Below are positions 27,567 to 36,652 of a DNA stretch of 64,000 nucleotides, in pieces. The notes beneath the pieces were generated by a model that made no database searches, had not been told where the DNA came from, and was given only the letters and a program-made list of their open reading frames with translations. The DNA lies in NCBI RefSeq assembly GCF_007035645.1, contig NZ_AP019632.1, positions 3,286,001 through 3,350,000 of the forward strand, in the 5' to 3' direction. The position numbers and the translations under genes are program-made. Source of the DNA: Enterobacter asburiae. Its GTDB lineage: Bacteria; Pseudomonadota; Gammaproteobacteria; Enterobacterales; Enterobacteriaceae. The first letter of the stretch is position 1. Each line of letters opens with the position of its first letter.

Positions 27567-28766
27567 ATGTCGCAATACCGTACCTTTACCGCTCAGGACG
27601 CCGTGGAGTATGCCAGGCAGTTTGGCGGACTTGACGATCCTTCATCGCTGGTAGAGGCGCAGGAAGTAGGCGACGGCAACCTCAATCTGGTATTCAAAAT
27701 TTTCGACGGCGCGGGCGTGAGCCGCATCGTCGTTAAGCAGGCGCTGCCCTACGTCCGCTGCGTCGGCGAGTCATGGCCGCTGACGCTGGACCGCGCCCGC
27801 CTTGAAGCGCAAACGCTGGTCGAGCACTACCAGCACAGCCCGCAGCACACCGTGAAAATCCACCACTTTGACCCGGAGCTGGCGGTGATGGTGATGGAAG
27901 ATCTCTCCAGCCATCGCATCTGGCGCGGCGAGCTGATTAAAAACAATTACTACCCGCAGGCGGCCCGTCAGCTGGGCGAATACCTCGCGCACGCGCTGTT
28001 CCACACCAGCGATTTCTACCTGCACCCGCACGCGAAAAAAGCGCAGGTGGCGAAATTCATCAACCCGGAGATGTGCGAGATCACCGAAGATCTGTTCTTC
28101 AACGATCCGTACCAGATCCACGAACGCAACAGCTACCCGGCCGAGCTGGAAAATGACGTAGCGGACCTGCGCGACGACGCTCAGCTTAAAATTGCCGTAG
28201 CTTCCCTGAAGCACCGCTTCTTCTCGCACGCCGAAGCGCTCCTGCACGGCGATATTCACAGCGGCTCGATTTTTGTGGCTGACGGCAGCCTGAAGGCCAT
28301 CGACGCCGAGTTCGGCTACTTTGGCCCGATTGGCTTTGACGTCGGTACCGCCATCGGCAACCTGCTGCTGAACTTCTGCGGCCTGCCGGGGCATCTGGGC
28401 ATTCGCGATGCCGCCGCCGCGCGCGAGCAGCGCCTGACCGATATTCAGGAGCTGTGGAACACCTTCGCGGAACGCTTCCAGGCGCTGGCAAACGAGAAAA
28501 CGCGCGACGCCGCGCTCGGCGCGCCGGACTATGCCTCCGCGTTCCTGAAAAAGGTCTGGCATGACGCCATCGGCTTCTGCGGCACCGAGCTCATTCGCCG
28601 CAGCGTCGGGCTTTCCCACGTCGCGGATATCGACACCATCCAGGACGAGGCGATGCGCCACGAGTGCCTGCGCCACGCGATAACGCTCGGTAAAGCGCTG
28701 ATAGTCATTGCCGACCGCATCGACAGCGCCGAAGATCTGGTGGCACGGGTGCGTCAGTACAGCTGA
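27567..28766 (+). CDS. mtnK: S-methyl-5-thioribose kinase
   Basis: MtnK phosphorylates 5-methylthioribose, the first committed salvage step in bacteria that cleave methylthioadenosine with a nucleosidase. The protein is 399 aa with a protein-kinase-like fold. The catalytic loop HGDIHSGS lies at 227-234 (D229) and the metal-binding DAEFG at 246-250. GAGGAG precedes the ATG. It is divergent from mtnA and followed by a dispersed repeat. Confidence 0.95.
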   Translation: MSQYRTFTAQDAVEYARQFGGLDDPSSLVEAQEVGDGNLNLVFKIFDGAGVSRIVVKQALPYVRCVGESWPLTLDRARLEAQTLVEHYQHSPQHTVKIHHFDPELAVMVMEDLSSHRIWRGELIKNNYYPQAARQLGEYLAHALFHTSDFYLHPHAKKAQVAKFINPEMCEITEDLFFNDPYQIHERNSYPAELENDVADLRDDAQLKIAVASLKHRFFSHAEALLHGDIHSGSIFVADGSLKAIDAEFGYFGPIGFDVGTAIGNLLLNFCGLPGHLGIRDAAAAREQRLTDIQELWNTFAERFQALANEKTRDAALGAPDYASAFLKKVWHDAIGFCGTELIRRSVGLSHVADIDTIQDEAMRHECLRHAITLGKALIVIADRIDSAEDLVARVRQYS

Positions 28767-28781
28767 TTACATTTGGTTTTC

Positions 28782-28826
28782 TCCCTCTCCCTGTGGGAGA
28801 GGGCCGGGGTGAGGGCATCAAACCGC
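28782..28826. repeat. Dispersed CCCTCTCCC-type hairpin repeat, copy 2
   Basis: This copy lies between the convergent mtnK and LVIVD-protein genes, with the same orientation as copy 1; its end reads GCATCAAACCGC. Confidence 0.8.
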
Positions 28827-28828
28827 AC

Positions 28829-30070
28829 TCATCCCAGATACTCAATCACCGACAGCCCGCCGTTATAATCCGTGCTGTAAATTATCCCCTGCGCATCCAC
28901 AAACACGTCGCACGACTGGATCACCTGCGGGCGATTTGGCCGCGTGTCCATCATTCTCTCCGGCGCGGCGGGCACCAGCGCACCGGTTTCCACCGGTCGA
29001 TACGGATTGGAAATGTCATATGCACGCACCCCCGCGTTCTGATAGGTCGCAAAAATCAGCGTCGAGCTGACAAAGCTCCCCGGCCGGTTCTCGTGCAGGT
29101 TATGCGGGCCAAAATGCGCCCCTTTCGCCACGTAGTCGGTTTCATCCGGCTGCGGGAAGGTCGAGATGCTGACCGGGTTCGACGGCTCGCGGATATCAAA
29201 CAGCCAGATCAGCTTTTCGCCGTCCTCCTGGTTATCCAGCACCGCTTCGTCCAGCACCACCAGCAAATCGCGGTCCGGCAGCGGCAGCGCGGTGTGCGTC
29301 CCGCCGCCAAACGGCGGACTCCAGTTGCGGTGGCTAATCAGCTTCGGCCGGGTGCGGTCCTTCACGTCCAGCAGCGTCAGGCCGCCGTCGCGCCAGCTGC
29401 CGTAGGCGGTATCGCCCGCGATAATCGCGTGATGCAGCGCGTAGCGTTTCCCTTCCGGCCAGTTCGGCTTCTCCCCTTCGGCCTGGTTCATCCCCGGCAG
29501 CCACCAGCGCCCCGCCACTTCAGGCTTACGCGGATCGGCCAGATCGATGGTCAGGAAGATGTAGTCGGTAAAGCCGTCGATCAGCGCTGACACATACGCC
29601 CAGCGGCCGCCGACGTACCAGATGCGGTGGATGCCGATGCCGCTCAGCGACAGAAAGCCGATTTCGCGCGGCCTGTCGGGCGTGGAGATATCAAACACCC
29701 GCAGCCCGGCGCTCCAGCCTTTGTCCTGCACGTCGCTGACGGTCTCCCCCACCTGGCGGGTGTAGTAGACCTTCTCGTCGGCAAAGCGGGCATCGGCAAA
29801 CAGATCCCGGGCGTTAATCACCAGCAGCAGGTCGTCATGCGCCTGCAGATGCACGTTCCAGGTGCCGGGCGGCGCGGGCACGTAGCCCGCCGCTTTCGGG
29901 TTTTTCGGGTCGCGCACGTCGACAATCGAAAATCCCTGCGACACCATATGGCCGATATAGGCGAAACCGCGATGGACCATCAGCTGCACGCCGTCCGGGC
30001 GACCGCCCTGATCGCTATGGCCAATCAGCCGCATATTGCGGCTGTATTCTGGAAGGGGTACTTGCGTCAC
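28829..30070 (-). CDS. LVIVD-repeat beta-propeller protein
   Basis: This 413-aa protein has several LVIVD-type repeats (FSIVDVRDPKNPKAAGYV, LRVFDISTPDRPREIGFL, IFLTIDLADPRKPEVAG, LTLLDVKDRTRPKLISH, IWLFDIREPSNPVSISTF, VRAYDISNPYRPVETGAL), predicting a beta-propeller of about seven blades. There is no signal peptide, so it is probably cytoplasmic. The start is GTG with AGGAG 6 bases upstream. It lies downstream of the sugar-importer genes on the same strand, separated by a repeat element. The function is unknown. Confidence 0.8.
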   Translation of the reverse strand: MTQVPLPEYSRNMRLIGHSDQGGRPDGVQLMVHRGFAYIGHMVSQGFSIVDVRDPKNPKAAGYVPAPPGTWNVHLQAHDDLLLVINARDLFADARFADEKVYYTRQVGETVSDVQDKGWSAGLRVFDISTPDRPREIGFLSLSGIGIHRIWYVGGRWAYVSALIDGFTDYIFLTIDLADPRKPEVAGRWWLPGMNQAEGEKPNWPEGKRYALHHAIIAGDTAYGSWRDGGLTLLDVKDRTRPKLISHRNWSPPFGGGTHTALPLPDRDLLVVLDEAVLDNQEDGEKLIWLFDIREPSNPVSISTFPQPDETDYVAKGAHFGPHNLHENRPGSFVSSTLIFATYQNAGVRAYDISNPYRPVETGALVPAAPERMMDTRPNRPQVIQSCDVFVDAQGIIYSTDYNGGLSVIEYLG

Positions 30071-30090
30071 CGTTAGCTCCTTTGGGTTTT

Positions 30091-30136
30091 CCCCCTCTCC
30101 CTGTGGGAGAGGGCCGGGATGAGGGCATCAGGCCGC
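30091..30136. repeat. Dispersed CCCTCTCCC-type hairpin repeat, copy 3
   Basis: This copy lies in the 89-base gap between the binding-protein gene and the LVIVD gene, both on the minus strand. It could terminate or stabilise the upstream message. Confidence 0.8.
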
Positions 30137-30159
30137 ACCTGACGCCACCCGGCCTGGTT

Positions 30160-31224
30160 TTATTTATTCTTCGCTTCCAGCGTCGCAAACCACGGCGCGA
30201 TAAAATCTTCCGTCTGGCCCCAGCCCGGAATGATTTTCCCCAGCGACGCCACGTTCACCGGGCCCGGCTGGGCGGTCAGCAGCGCCTGAGGAATGGCCGC
30301 CGCTTTGAAATCGTAGGTCGCAGGCGTGGCTTCCCCGGCAATCTTGTTCGCCACCAGACGCACGTTAGTCGCGCCAATCAGCTTCGGATCCACCGCCACG
30401 CTCACCTTCCACGCGCTGCCCGGCTCGCGCATCAGCTGCAGATCCTGGTTAGAGATGTCGATGCTGTAGAGCTTAATCTCGGTGCGGCCGTTCTCTTTCA
30501 GCGCCTTATACGCGCCCTGGCTGAAGGCGTCCCAGGTTCCCCAGATGGCGTCAATTTTGCCTTTCGGGTATTTCGCCAGGATCGCGCCCACCTTGTTGGC
30601 GGTATCGCCCTGCACGTCAGAGGACACGGCGCCGATAGACTCCAGCTCTTTGATGTCCGGATACTGCTTTTGCAGCTCTTTATAGGCCGCCTGACGACGC
30701 TCCATCGGCGGGAAGCCCGCCACCCACAGCTTGACGATATTGGCCTTGCCGTTGAAATCTTTCGCCAGCTGGCCGAAGGAGAGGTTCGTCAGGGAGGCAT
30801 CGTCCTGCTGGGTGACGGTCACGCCAGGGATCTCGCCGTTAACCGCCGTATCAAAGACGGAGACTTTGATCCCGGCATCCACCGCTTTCTTCACCAGCGC
30901 GGTGGAGTACGGATCGCGCCCCTGAGAGAGAATAATCCCGTCGTACTTCTGGCTGATGGCCTGGTTCACAAAGTCCTGGAATTTGGCGTCGTCCCCGTTG
31001 CTTAAAAAGGTGCTGACCTTAAAGCCGAGCTTTTTCCCTTCCTGAATTGCGCCAGCAATAAACTGCGTGGTGTTGTCATCTGAGCCGAGGTTACGGATCA
31101 CCGCGATGCGGATCGGGCCGTCATGGTTCGCAATGGCTGCCGGAAGCGGCGCGGGCGTGGCCGCGAAGCCTGGCAGAGCCGTGAGCAACCCAAGTGCCAC
31201 CAAAGAGAGTGCAATCTTTTTCAT
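30160..31224 (-). CDS. Ribose-type sugar ABC transporter, periplasmic binding protein
   Basis: This 354-aa precursor has a signal peptide (cleavage near GFA, residue 21) and a type I periplasmic-binding fold of the ribose/AI-2 (Peripla_BP_4) group. Typical segments are IAVIRNLGSDDNTTQFIAGAIQEGKKLG, DGIILSQGRDPYSTALVKKA and the cross-over segment IDAIWGTWDAFSQGAYKALKE. It is the third gene of an ATPase-permease-binding protein operon, 19 bases after the permease stop. The ligand cannot be read from sequence. Location beside mtnAK suggests a thiopentose such as methylthioribose, but this is only context. Confidence 0.85.
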   Translation of the reverse strand: MKKIALSLVALGLLTALPGFAATPAPLPAAIANHDGPIRIAVIRNLGSDDNTTQFIAGAIQEGKKLGFKVSTFLSNGDDAKFQDFVNQAISQKYDGIILSQGRDPYSTALVKKAVDAGIKVSVFDTAVNGEIPGVTVTQQDDASLTNLSFGQLAKDFNGKANIVKLWVAGFPPMERRQAAYKELQKQYPDIKELESIGAVSSDVQGDTANKVGAILAKYPKGKIDAIWGTWDAFSQGAYKALKENGRTEIKLYSIDISNQDLQLMREPGSAWKVSVAVDPKLIGATNVRLVANKIAGEATPATYDFKAAAIPQALLTAQPGPVNVASLGKIIPGWGQTEDFIAPWFATLEAKNK

Positions 31225-31243
31225 TTTTTATCCCGTTGTGTTG

Positions 31244-32239
31244 TCAGCGTTTTTGTATGTAGGTAATCGCCAGCGCTACCGCGAGCACCAGCCCTTTTAT
31301 AATGTCCATGGCGTAATACGGTACGGAGAGCATCACCAGCCCGTTCGACAGCACGCCGAGAATGACCGCCCCAACCAGGGTTCCCAGCGCGTTCGGCTTG
31401 CCGGATCCGGCCAGCGAGAAGCCAATCCACGCCGCCGCCACCGCATCCATCAGGTATCCGCCGCCCGCATTCACCTGCGACGAGCCGATGCGTGAAGCCA
31501 GCAAAATCCCGCCCAGACCCGCCAGCAGCGAGGCAATCACGTAGGCCGCCACCTTGTAGCGCGTGGTGCGAATGCCGGAGAGGCGCGCCGCTTCGGGGTT
31601 GCCGCCGATGGCGTACATGCGTCGGCCATGCGTAGTGAGCGACAGGCCAAGCTGCGCCAGCACGGTCACCACCAGCATGACGATCACGATGGTCGGCACC
31701 TGCCCCAGCAGGCTGAACGCCGCCGGAATGGTCCCTTCCGCCATGTCGCCGCTCGGCAGCACCATGTTCTCGGTAATCGACCCGCCGTAGCTGTAGGTCA
31801 TCGCCACGCCCTGGATCACAAACAGGCTGGCAAGCGTCGCCAGCATGTCCGGAATACGCAGGATGACAATGAGAAAAGCGTTAAACAGCCCCACCAGCGT
31901 GCAGAGCGCGAGGGTGATCAAAATCGACTCGGTGGTGCCAAAGCCGTGCCAGACGAAAAGGGAAATCACCAGCGCGTTCGCCAGCGAGGCGGTGGATCCC
32001 ACGGAGAGATCGAACCCGCCGATGGTCAACGAGATCGACACGCCAATGGCAATCACCGTCACGATGGCAATCGAGCGCAGAATATTGATGATGTTGTTCG
32101 GATCGAGGAAGCTGTCCGACGCCAGGCCAAAGACGGCCACCAGCGCGACGACGGTTAACAGCATGCCCCACCTGTAGAGAAAATCGAAAATCTGCTGGCG
32201 GCCAGACGCCGCCGCGTTCACTGAAAGGGCCTTGCTCAC
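31244..32239 (-). CDS. Ribose-type sugar ABC transporter, permease
   Basis: This 331-aa inner-membrane permease of the BPD_transp_2 (RbsC/LsrC) type has about eight to ten hydrophobic helices, including GVSISLTIGGFDLSVGSTA. I chose a GTG start at 32239 that overlaps the ATPase stop (GTGA) and has GGAGGA 8 bases upstream. An in-frame ATG at 32347 would lie inside the ATPase gene and is rejected. Confidence 0.88.
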   Translation of the reverse strand: MSKALSVNAAASGRQQIFDFLYRWGMLLTVVALVAVFGLASDSFLDPNNIINILRSIAIVTVIAIGVSISLTIGGFDLSVGSTASLANALVISLFVWHGFGTTESILITLALCTLVGLFNAFLIVILRIPDMLATLASLFVIQGVAMTYSYGGSITENMVLPSGDMAEGTIPAAFSLLGQVPTIVIVMLVVTVLAQLGLSLTTHGRRMYAIGGNPEAARLSGIRTTRYKVAAYVIASLLAGLGGILLASRIGSSQVNAGGGYLMDAVAAAWIGFSLAGSGKPNALGTLVGAVILGVLSNGLVMLSVPYYAMDIIKGLVLAVALAITYIQKR

Positions 32240-33738
32240 GACGCCGTTCCTCCGGTTGAATAATAAAGTAGTGTCTCTTCGCGGGCCTCGGCCCCGGCGA
32301 TTTCCGCCACGATGCGCCCGTCCCACAGCACGCAGATGCGGTCGCACAGCCCGACCAGTTCGGCAAACTCGCCCGAGGCGTAAATCACCCCTTTGCCCTC
32401 GCGCGCCAGGCCGTCAATCAGCTGGAACAGGTCGGTTTTGGCCTTCACGTCCACGCCTTTGGTCGGCTCGTCGAATATCAGCACGCTGGCGTCATTCCGC
32501 AGCCATTTACCGATGGCGACCTTCTGCTGGTTGCCGCCGGAGAGACGGCGCAGCACCTGCCCCGGCCCACGCGCGCGCACGCCGACGCGGGCGATGACCT
32601 CTTCCGCCCAGCGCCACGCCTGACGATGGCCAAACAGGCTCCAGCGCGAAAAGCTGTTATCGGCGCACACGGCGAGGTTCATGCTCACCGGCTCGTCGAT
32701 AAAAATGCCCTCTTTCCGCCTCTCCTCCGGCACCAGCGCCAGACCGCGCAGCACGGAGTCGGCCGGGTCGCGCGGCTGCCAGGATTGATGATTCAGCTCA
32801 CCGCGCGCCACGCGGCTCTTGGTGGCGCCAAACAGCGCCTTGCAGAGTTCGGTTTTCCCCGCCCCCGCCAGCCCGGCAATCCCGAGAATTTCGCCTTTGC
32901 GCAGGTGCAGGGAGATATCTTTCAGCAGCGCGTCGTCGTGAAGCCCCTCAACGCGTAACAGCGTTTCGTCGCCGTGCGGCGGCCGCGCGGGCGGATAGAT
33001 ATCGCTCAGCACGTGGCCGAGCATCTTCTCGACGATCGCTTCGCCGCTAAGATCGGCCATCGGGCCGGACTCGATCAGCTTGCCGTCGCGCAGCACCGTC
33101 AGGGTGTCGCAGATGGCCTTCAGCTCGTGAATGCGGTGAGAGATAAACACCACGCCGATGCCCTGCTGCTTTAAACGTCTCACTACCGCAAACAGGCGCT
33201 CGCTCTCATGCGCGTCCAGCGGCGCGGTGGGTTCATCAAGAATCAAAAAACGGCAGTGATGGGACAGCGCCCGCGCCAGCAAAATCTGCTGCTTTTCGGC
33301 CAGCGAACAGCCGTCGATGGAACGGCGAACGTCCAGCGTCACGTCGAGCTGCGCCAGCGCCTGTCTCGCCTGCTGGCGGATCGCGCGCCAGCTGAAGCGA
33401 TGCCCCGGCAGCGCCAGCTGGTCGAGCATGATGTTTTCGGCAATGCTTAACCCCGGGATCAGCGCTACGTCCACTTCCTGCTGCACAAGGTGGATCCCCA
33501 GCCGTTTGGCATCGAGCGGTTCGCGGATGCTCACCGGCTGGTTGTTGATGCTGATCTCGCCCTCATAGTGGTCGTGCGTCCCGCACAGCACCGCCATCAG
33601 GGTCGATTTTCCCGCGCCGTTGGCACCGGTCAGCGCGTGTACGGATCCGCCGGTTAAGGTGAAATTCACGCGCGACAGCGCCTGAAAGCCGGAAAAGGCC
33701 AGGCTGATACCGCGCATCTCAAGGCGACTGGAAACCAT
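32236..33738 (-). CDS. Ribose-type sugar ABC transporter, dual-domain ATPase
   Basis: This 500-aa protein has two fused ABC domains, like RbsA. Walker A motifs are GANGAGKS (first) and GLAGAGKT (second). Walker B is LILDEPTAPLDAHE in the first domain and LIFDEPTKGVD in the second. Signatures are CSLAEKQQ (degenerate) and LSGGNQQKV. The ATG at 33738 has GAAGGA upstream; the longer open frame reaching 34131 overlaps hcxA and is rejected. It is the first gene of the importer operon and is divergent from hcxA. Confidence 0.9.
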   Translation of the reverse strand: MVSSRLEMRGISLAFSGFQALSRVNFTLTGGSVHALTGANGAGKSTLMAVLCGTHDHYEGEISINNQPVSIREPLDAKRLGIHLVQQEVDVALIPGLSIAENIMLDQLALPGHRFSWRAIRQQARQALAQLDVTLDVRRSIDGCSLAEKQQILLARALSHHCRFLILDEPTAPLDAHESERLFAVVRRLKQQGIGVVFISHRIHELKAICDTLTVLRDGKLIESGPMADLSGEAIVEKMLGHVLSDIYPPARPPHGDETLLRVEGLHDDALLKDISLHLRKGEILGIAGLAGAGKTELCKALFGATKSRVARGELNHQSWQPRDPADSVLRGLALVPEERRKEGIFIDEPVSMNLAVCADNSFSRWSLFGHRQAWRWAEEVIARVGVRARGPGQVLRRLSGGNQQKVAIGKWLRNDASVLIFDEPTKGVDVKAKTDLFQLIDGLAREGKGVIYASGEFAELVGLCDRICVLWDGRIVAEIAGAEAREETLLYYSTGGTAS

Positions 33739-33838
33739 CCGCGTAAATCCTTCATTACTCTTCTGATTTATCGAATTTTTCACAGCTCTGGTTGACTGAC
33801 AACGACGGAAAAGGCATAAGTTAAAGCGAAATATTATT

Positions 33839-33862
33839 AGCCATCCGGATGTCCAGACATAA
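33839..33862. promoter_or_regulatory. Possible degenerate MetJ boxes upstream of the sugar importer
   Basis: Three consecutive 8-base words AGCCATCC, GGATGTCC and AGACATAA each match AGACGTCT at about five of eight positions, and ATGTCCAGACAT is itself an inverted repeat. The match is weak and could be chance. Confidence 0.3.
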
Positions 33863-33897
33863 CATCGGGTTAGCGCTTCCGCAAAAAGGACACCATC

Positions 33898-34986
33898 ATG
33901 AGCAACACCGATATCCGCGTCGTGCCTGGCCCGGCGAACTACTTCTCTCATCCCGGAAGCCTTGCGCAGCTGGATAACTTCTTTACCCCGCAGCAGCTCT
34001 CCCGCGCGGTGTGGATTTACGGCGAGCGCGCTATCGAAGGCGCGCGCCCTTTCCTGCCCGAGAGCTTTAACGCGCCGGGAGCGAAACGCCTGCTGTTTAA
34101 AGGCCACTGCAGCGAGCGCGACGTCACCCATCTGGTGAATGAATCCGGCAGCGACGCCAGCGTGGTGATTGGCGTCGGCGGCGGCGCGGTGATGGATACC
34201 GTCAAGGCCGTGGCGCGCCGCTTAGGGGTGCCGTTTGTGGGCATCCCCACCATTGCCGCCACCTGCGCGGCGTGGACTCCGCTCTCCGTCTGGTACAACG
34301 ATGCCGGTCAGGCGCTGCATTTTGAGATCTTCGACGACGCCAACTTCCTGGTGCTGGTGGAGCCGCAGATCGTCCTTAACGCTCCGGCGGAGTATCTGCT
34401 GGCGGGCATCGGCGATACGCTGGCGAAGTGGTACGAAGCGGTGGTATTGGCACCTGAGCCGGAGAACCTGCCGCTGACCGTGCGGCTGGGCATTAACGGC
34501 GCGCTGGCGATCCGCGACGTGCTGCTGGCGCGCAGCGAAGAGGCGCTGGCCGACCAGCAGCGCGGCGAACAGACGCAGGCGTTCCGGGACGTGGTGGATG
34601 CAATCATCGCCGGCGGCGGGATGGTCGGCGGCCTGGGCGAACGCTATACGCGCGTGGCGGCGGCGCATGCGGTACACAACGGCTTAACCGTGCTGCCGCA
34701 GACGGAGAAATACCTGCACGGCACCAAGGTGGCCTACGGCATTCTGGTGCAGAGCGCCCTGCTCGGCCAGGACGACGTGCTGGCGCAGCTGGTGACGGCT
34801 TACCAGCGTTTTAACCTGCCGACCACGCTTCGCGAGCTGGACGTCGACATCAATAACCGCGACGAGCTGGATCGGGTCATCGCCCACACCCTGCGCCCGG
34901 TGGAGTCGATTCACTATTTACCTGTTACGTTAACGCCTGACGTTCTGCGCGCCGCGTTTGAGAAAGTAGAATCCTTCAGCCGTTGA
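33898..34986 (+). CDS. hcxA: Hydroxycarboxylate dehydrogenase A (YbdH)
   Basis: This 362-aa protein of the iron-containing alcohol/glycerol dehydrogenase family matches E. coli YbdH over its full length. YbdH (HcxA) reduces 2-oxobutanoate, 2-oxoglutarate and related acids with NADPH. The nucleotide-binding GVGGGAVMDTVKA (about residue 94) and the metal-site region IPTIAATCAAWTPLS and AAHAVHNGL are present. AAAGGA lies 8 bases before the ATG. It is divergent from the sugar-importer operon. 2-Oxobutanoate and other keto acids link it loosely to methionine metabolism. Confidence 0.92.
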   Translation: MSNTDIRVVPGPANYFSHPGSLAQLDNFFTPQQLSRAVWIYGERAIEGARPFLPESFNAPGAKRLLFKGHCSERDVTHLVNESGSDASVVIGVGGGAVMDTVKAVARRLGVPFVGIPTIAATCAAWTPLSVWYNDAGQALHFEIFDDANFLVLVEPQIVLNAPAEYLLAGIGDTLAKWYEAVVLAPEPENLPLTVRLGINGALAIRDVLLARSEEALADQQRGEQTQAFRDVVDAIIAGGGMVGGLGERYTRVAAAHAVHNGLTVLPQTEKYLHGTKVAYGILVQSALLGQDDVLAQLVTAYQRFNLPTTLRELDVDINNRDELDRVIAHTLRPVESIHYLPVTLTPDVLRAAFEKVESFSR

Positions 34987-35043
34987 TCGCGCCGACAGGC
35001 TATACCTAATGATGATTCTTACCACTCTCGTAACGAGGTCATC

Positions 35044-35787
35044 ATGCAGATCGATTTAACAGGTAAAAAGGCGCTGGTTACCGGCGCCAGCCGCGGATTG
35101 GGTCGTGCGATTGCCCTGTCGCTGGCGCGCGCCGGTGCGGATGTGATTATTACGTATGAAAAATCTGCCGATAAAGCCCAGGCGGTCGCCGATGAGATTA
35201 AGGCGCTGGGGCGACACAGCGAAGCCGTGCAGGCCGACAGCGCCAGCGCGCAGGCGATTCAGGATGCCGTCACCCATGCGGCGCGTTCCCTTGGCGGGCT
35301 GGACATTCTGGTCAACAACGCCGGGATCGCGCGCGGCGGCCCGCTGGAGTCCATGACGCTGGCGGACATTGACGCCCTAATCAACGTCAACATTCGCGGC
35401 GTGGTGATCGCCATTCAGGAAGCGCTGGTGCACATGTCCGACGGCGGGCGCATTATCAACATCGGCAGCTGTCTGGCAAACCGCGTGGCGCAGCCGGGCA
35501 TTGCCGTTTACTCGATGACCAAATCGGCGCTGAATTCCCTCACCCGCGGGCTGGCTCGTGATTTAGGGCCGCGCGGCATTACCGTTAACCTGGTACATCC
35601 CGGGCCCACCAACAGCGATATGAACCCGGAAGACGGGGAACAGGCTGACTCTCAGCGTCAGCTTATTGCTTTGGGTCATTACGGTCAGCCGGAAGACGTC
35701 GCGGCGGCGGTCACGTTTCTTGCCAGTCCGGCGGCCGGGCAGATCTCCGGTACCGGCCTGGACGTGGACGGCGGTTTGAACGCCTGA
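35044..35787 (+). CDS. Short-chain dehydrogenase/reductase
   Basis: This 247-aa classical SDR has cofactor motif TGASRGLG (14-21), structural NNAG (about 92-95), catalytic Ser in NIGSCLANR and the YSMTK (Tyr/Lys) pair near residue 159. It ends GTGLDVDGGLNA, as in FabG-like SDRs. The substrate is unknown. It starts at the ATG with GAGG 6 bases upstream, 57 bases downstream of hcxA on the same strand, and may be in its operon. A hairpin follows. Confidence 0.88.
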   Translation: MQIDLTGKKALVTGASRGLGRAIALSLARAGADVIITYEKSADKAQAVADEIKALGRHSEAVQADSASAQAIQDAVTHAARSLGGLDILVNNAGIARGGPLESMTLADIDALINVNIRGVVIAIQEALVHMSDGGRIINIGSCLANRVAQPGIAVYSMTKSALNSLTRGLARDLGPRGITVNLVHPGPTNSDMNPEDGEQADSQRQLIALGHYGQPEDVAAAVTFLASPAAGQISGTGLDVDGGLNA

Positions 35788-35804
35788 TCGCAATCTCACT
35801 GCAA

Positions 35805-35832
35805 GCCTCTGTCGTCCGACAGAGGCGTTTCC
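35805..35832 (+). terminator. Terminator-like hairpin after the SDR gene
   Basis: A GCCTCTGTCG / CGACAGAGGC stem (10 bp, very short loop) is followed by GTTTCC. The U-tract is weak. Confidence 0.6.
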
Positions 35833-35896
35833 GAGCGCCCTCGACGGTTCGCGTTTTGCCGCTTTCTCCGGTTATTTCCCCGCTCTACAGTACCCC

Positions 35897-35921
35897 ATTA
35901 GAAATTCGGAATTTATCTAAT
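35897..35921. promoter_or_regulatory. Palindromic operator candidate before the toxin-antitoxin pair
   Basis: ATTAG-AAATT-CGG-AATTT-AT-CTAAT is a near-perfect inverted repeat 50 bases before the toxin start. A TATACT -10 word lies at 35938. The layout suits autorepression by the XRE antitoxin. Confidence 0.5.
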
Positions 35922-35970
35922 AGCCTTATTATTTCCTTATACTTTGTGTGGGCGTACAGTGGAGGTACGG

Positions 35971-36267
35971 ATGAAGATTGTCTGGTCAAAGAATGCAAAG
36001 AAAGAGTTTTCCAAAATCGATGGCCGATATCAGCGAAGAATCAAAGCAAAACTTGCTGAGCTGGACGATCGCTCAGCTCCCCGGCCCGATATCAAAAAAA
36101 TATCGGCAACAGAAAATCATTTCCGGCTACGCGTTGGCGATTACCGCATTCTGATTACACTTCGGAACGATCCCGATAACCATTGTTATGTTTTGGCCGT
36201 CAAGCGCAGAACATCAACGACCTACCTTCACGAGGAGAAAGCCCCCTATGGCTGTTCAGCTAATTAA
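35971..36267 (+). CDS. RelE/ParE-superfamily toxin
   Basis: This 98-aa basic protein of the RelE/ParE superfamily starts MKIVWSKNAKKEFSKIDGRY and contains the typical FRLRVGDYRILI segment. Such toxins usually act as ribosome-dependent mRNA interferases or gyrase poisons; which applies here is unclear. GGAGG precedes the ATG. It overlaps the following antitoxin by 20 bases, so the toxin gene comes first, as in higBA-type modules. Confidence 0.85.
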   Translation: MKIVWSKNAKKEFSKIDGRYQRRIKAKLAELDDRSAPRPDIKKISATENHFRLRVGDYRILITLRNDPDNHCYVLAVKRRTSTTYLHEEKAPYGCSAN

Positions 36268-36652
36268 GGACGATGACGGAAAAGCGCAGTACGTCGTTAT
36301 TCCCTATGATGAATACTTTCGTATGTGCTTACAGATGGCAGAAATCGACGACGAAACCGATGATGATCTAGAGGATATTGAAGTCGAACACGATTGTTAT
36401 GATGACGTAGGATTACCTGGTGAAGTGTGCGACGTCATGCATAACGAGAACGTCAGCCTGCAGGCCGCGTGGCGTATCCTGCGCGGCATGTCCCAGCAGG
36501 AGGTGGCGGAAAAACTCGGCATCGCCCAGTCCGCCGTGTCGCAGCTGGAAGCGCTCGACTCCCGTCCGCAAAAGCGCACCCGTGAAAAGCTGGCAGCGAT
36601 CTACGGCTGCAGGCAGGAACAGATCAGCCTCTATTTACCGAAAGAGGGTTAA
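36248..36652 (+). CDS. XRE-family antitoxin
   Basis: This 134-aa protein has an acidic N-terminal half (residues about 30-75, rich in Asp/Glu) and a C-terminal Cro/C1-type helix-turn-helix (about 80-130, with [20 protein letters not shown] and [21 protein letters not shown]). It is the partner of the RelE-type toxin and the likely autorepressor at the palindrome upstream. ATG 36248 has GAGGAG about 11 bases upstream. Its 3' end overlaps the convergent ybdD stop by 4 bases. Confidence 0.85.
   Translation: MAVQLIKDDDGKAQYVVIPYDEYFRMCLQMAEIDDETDDDLEDIEVEHDCYDDVGLPGEVCDVMHNENVSLQAAWRILRGMSQQEVAEKLGIAQSAVSQLEALDSRPQKRTREKLAAIYGCRQEQISLYLPKEG

Noticed and set aside
33739..34131. N-terminal extension of the sugar-importer ATPase
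   Set aside because: It would overlap hcxA and has no ABC features; the ATG at 33738 has a good ribosome site and normal N-terminus.
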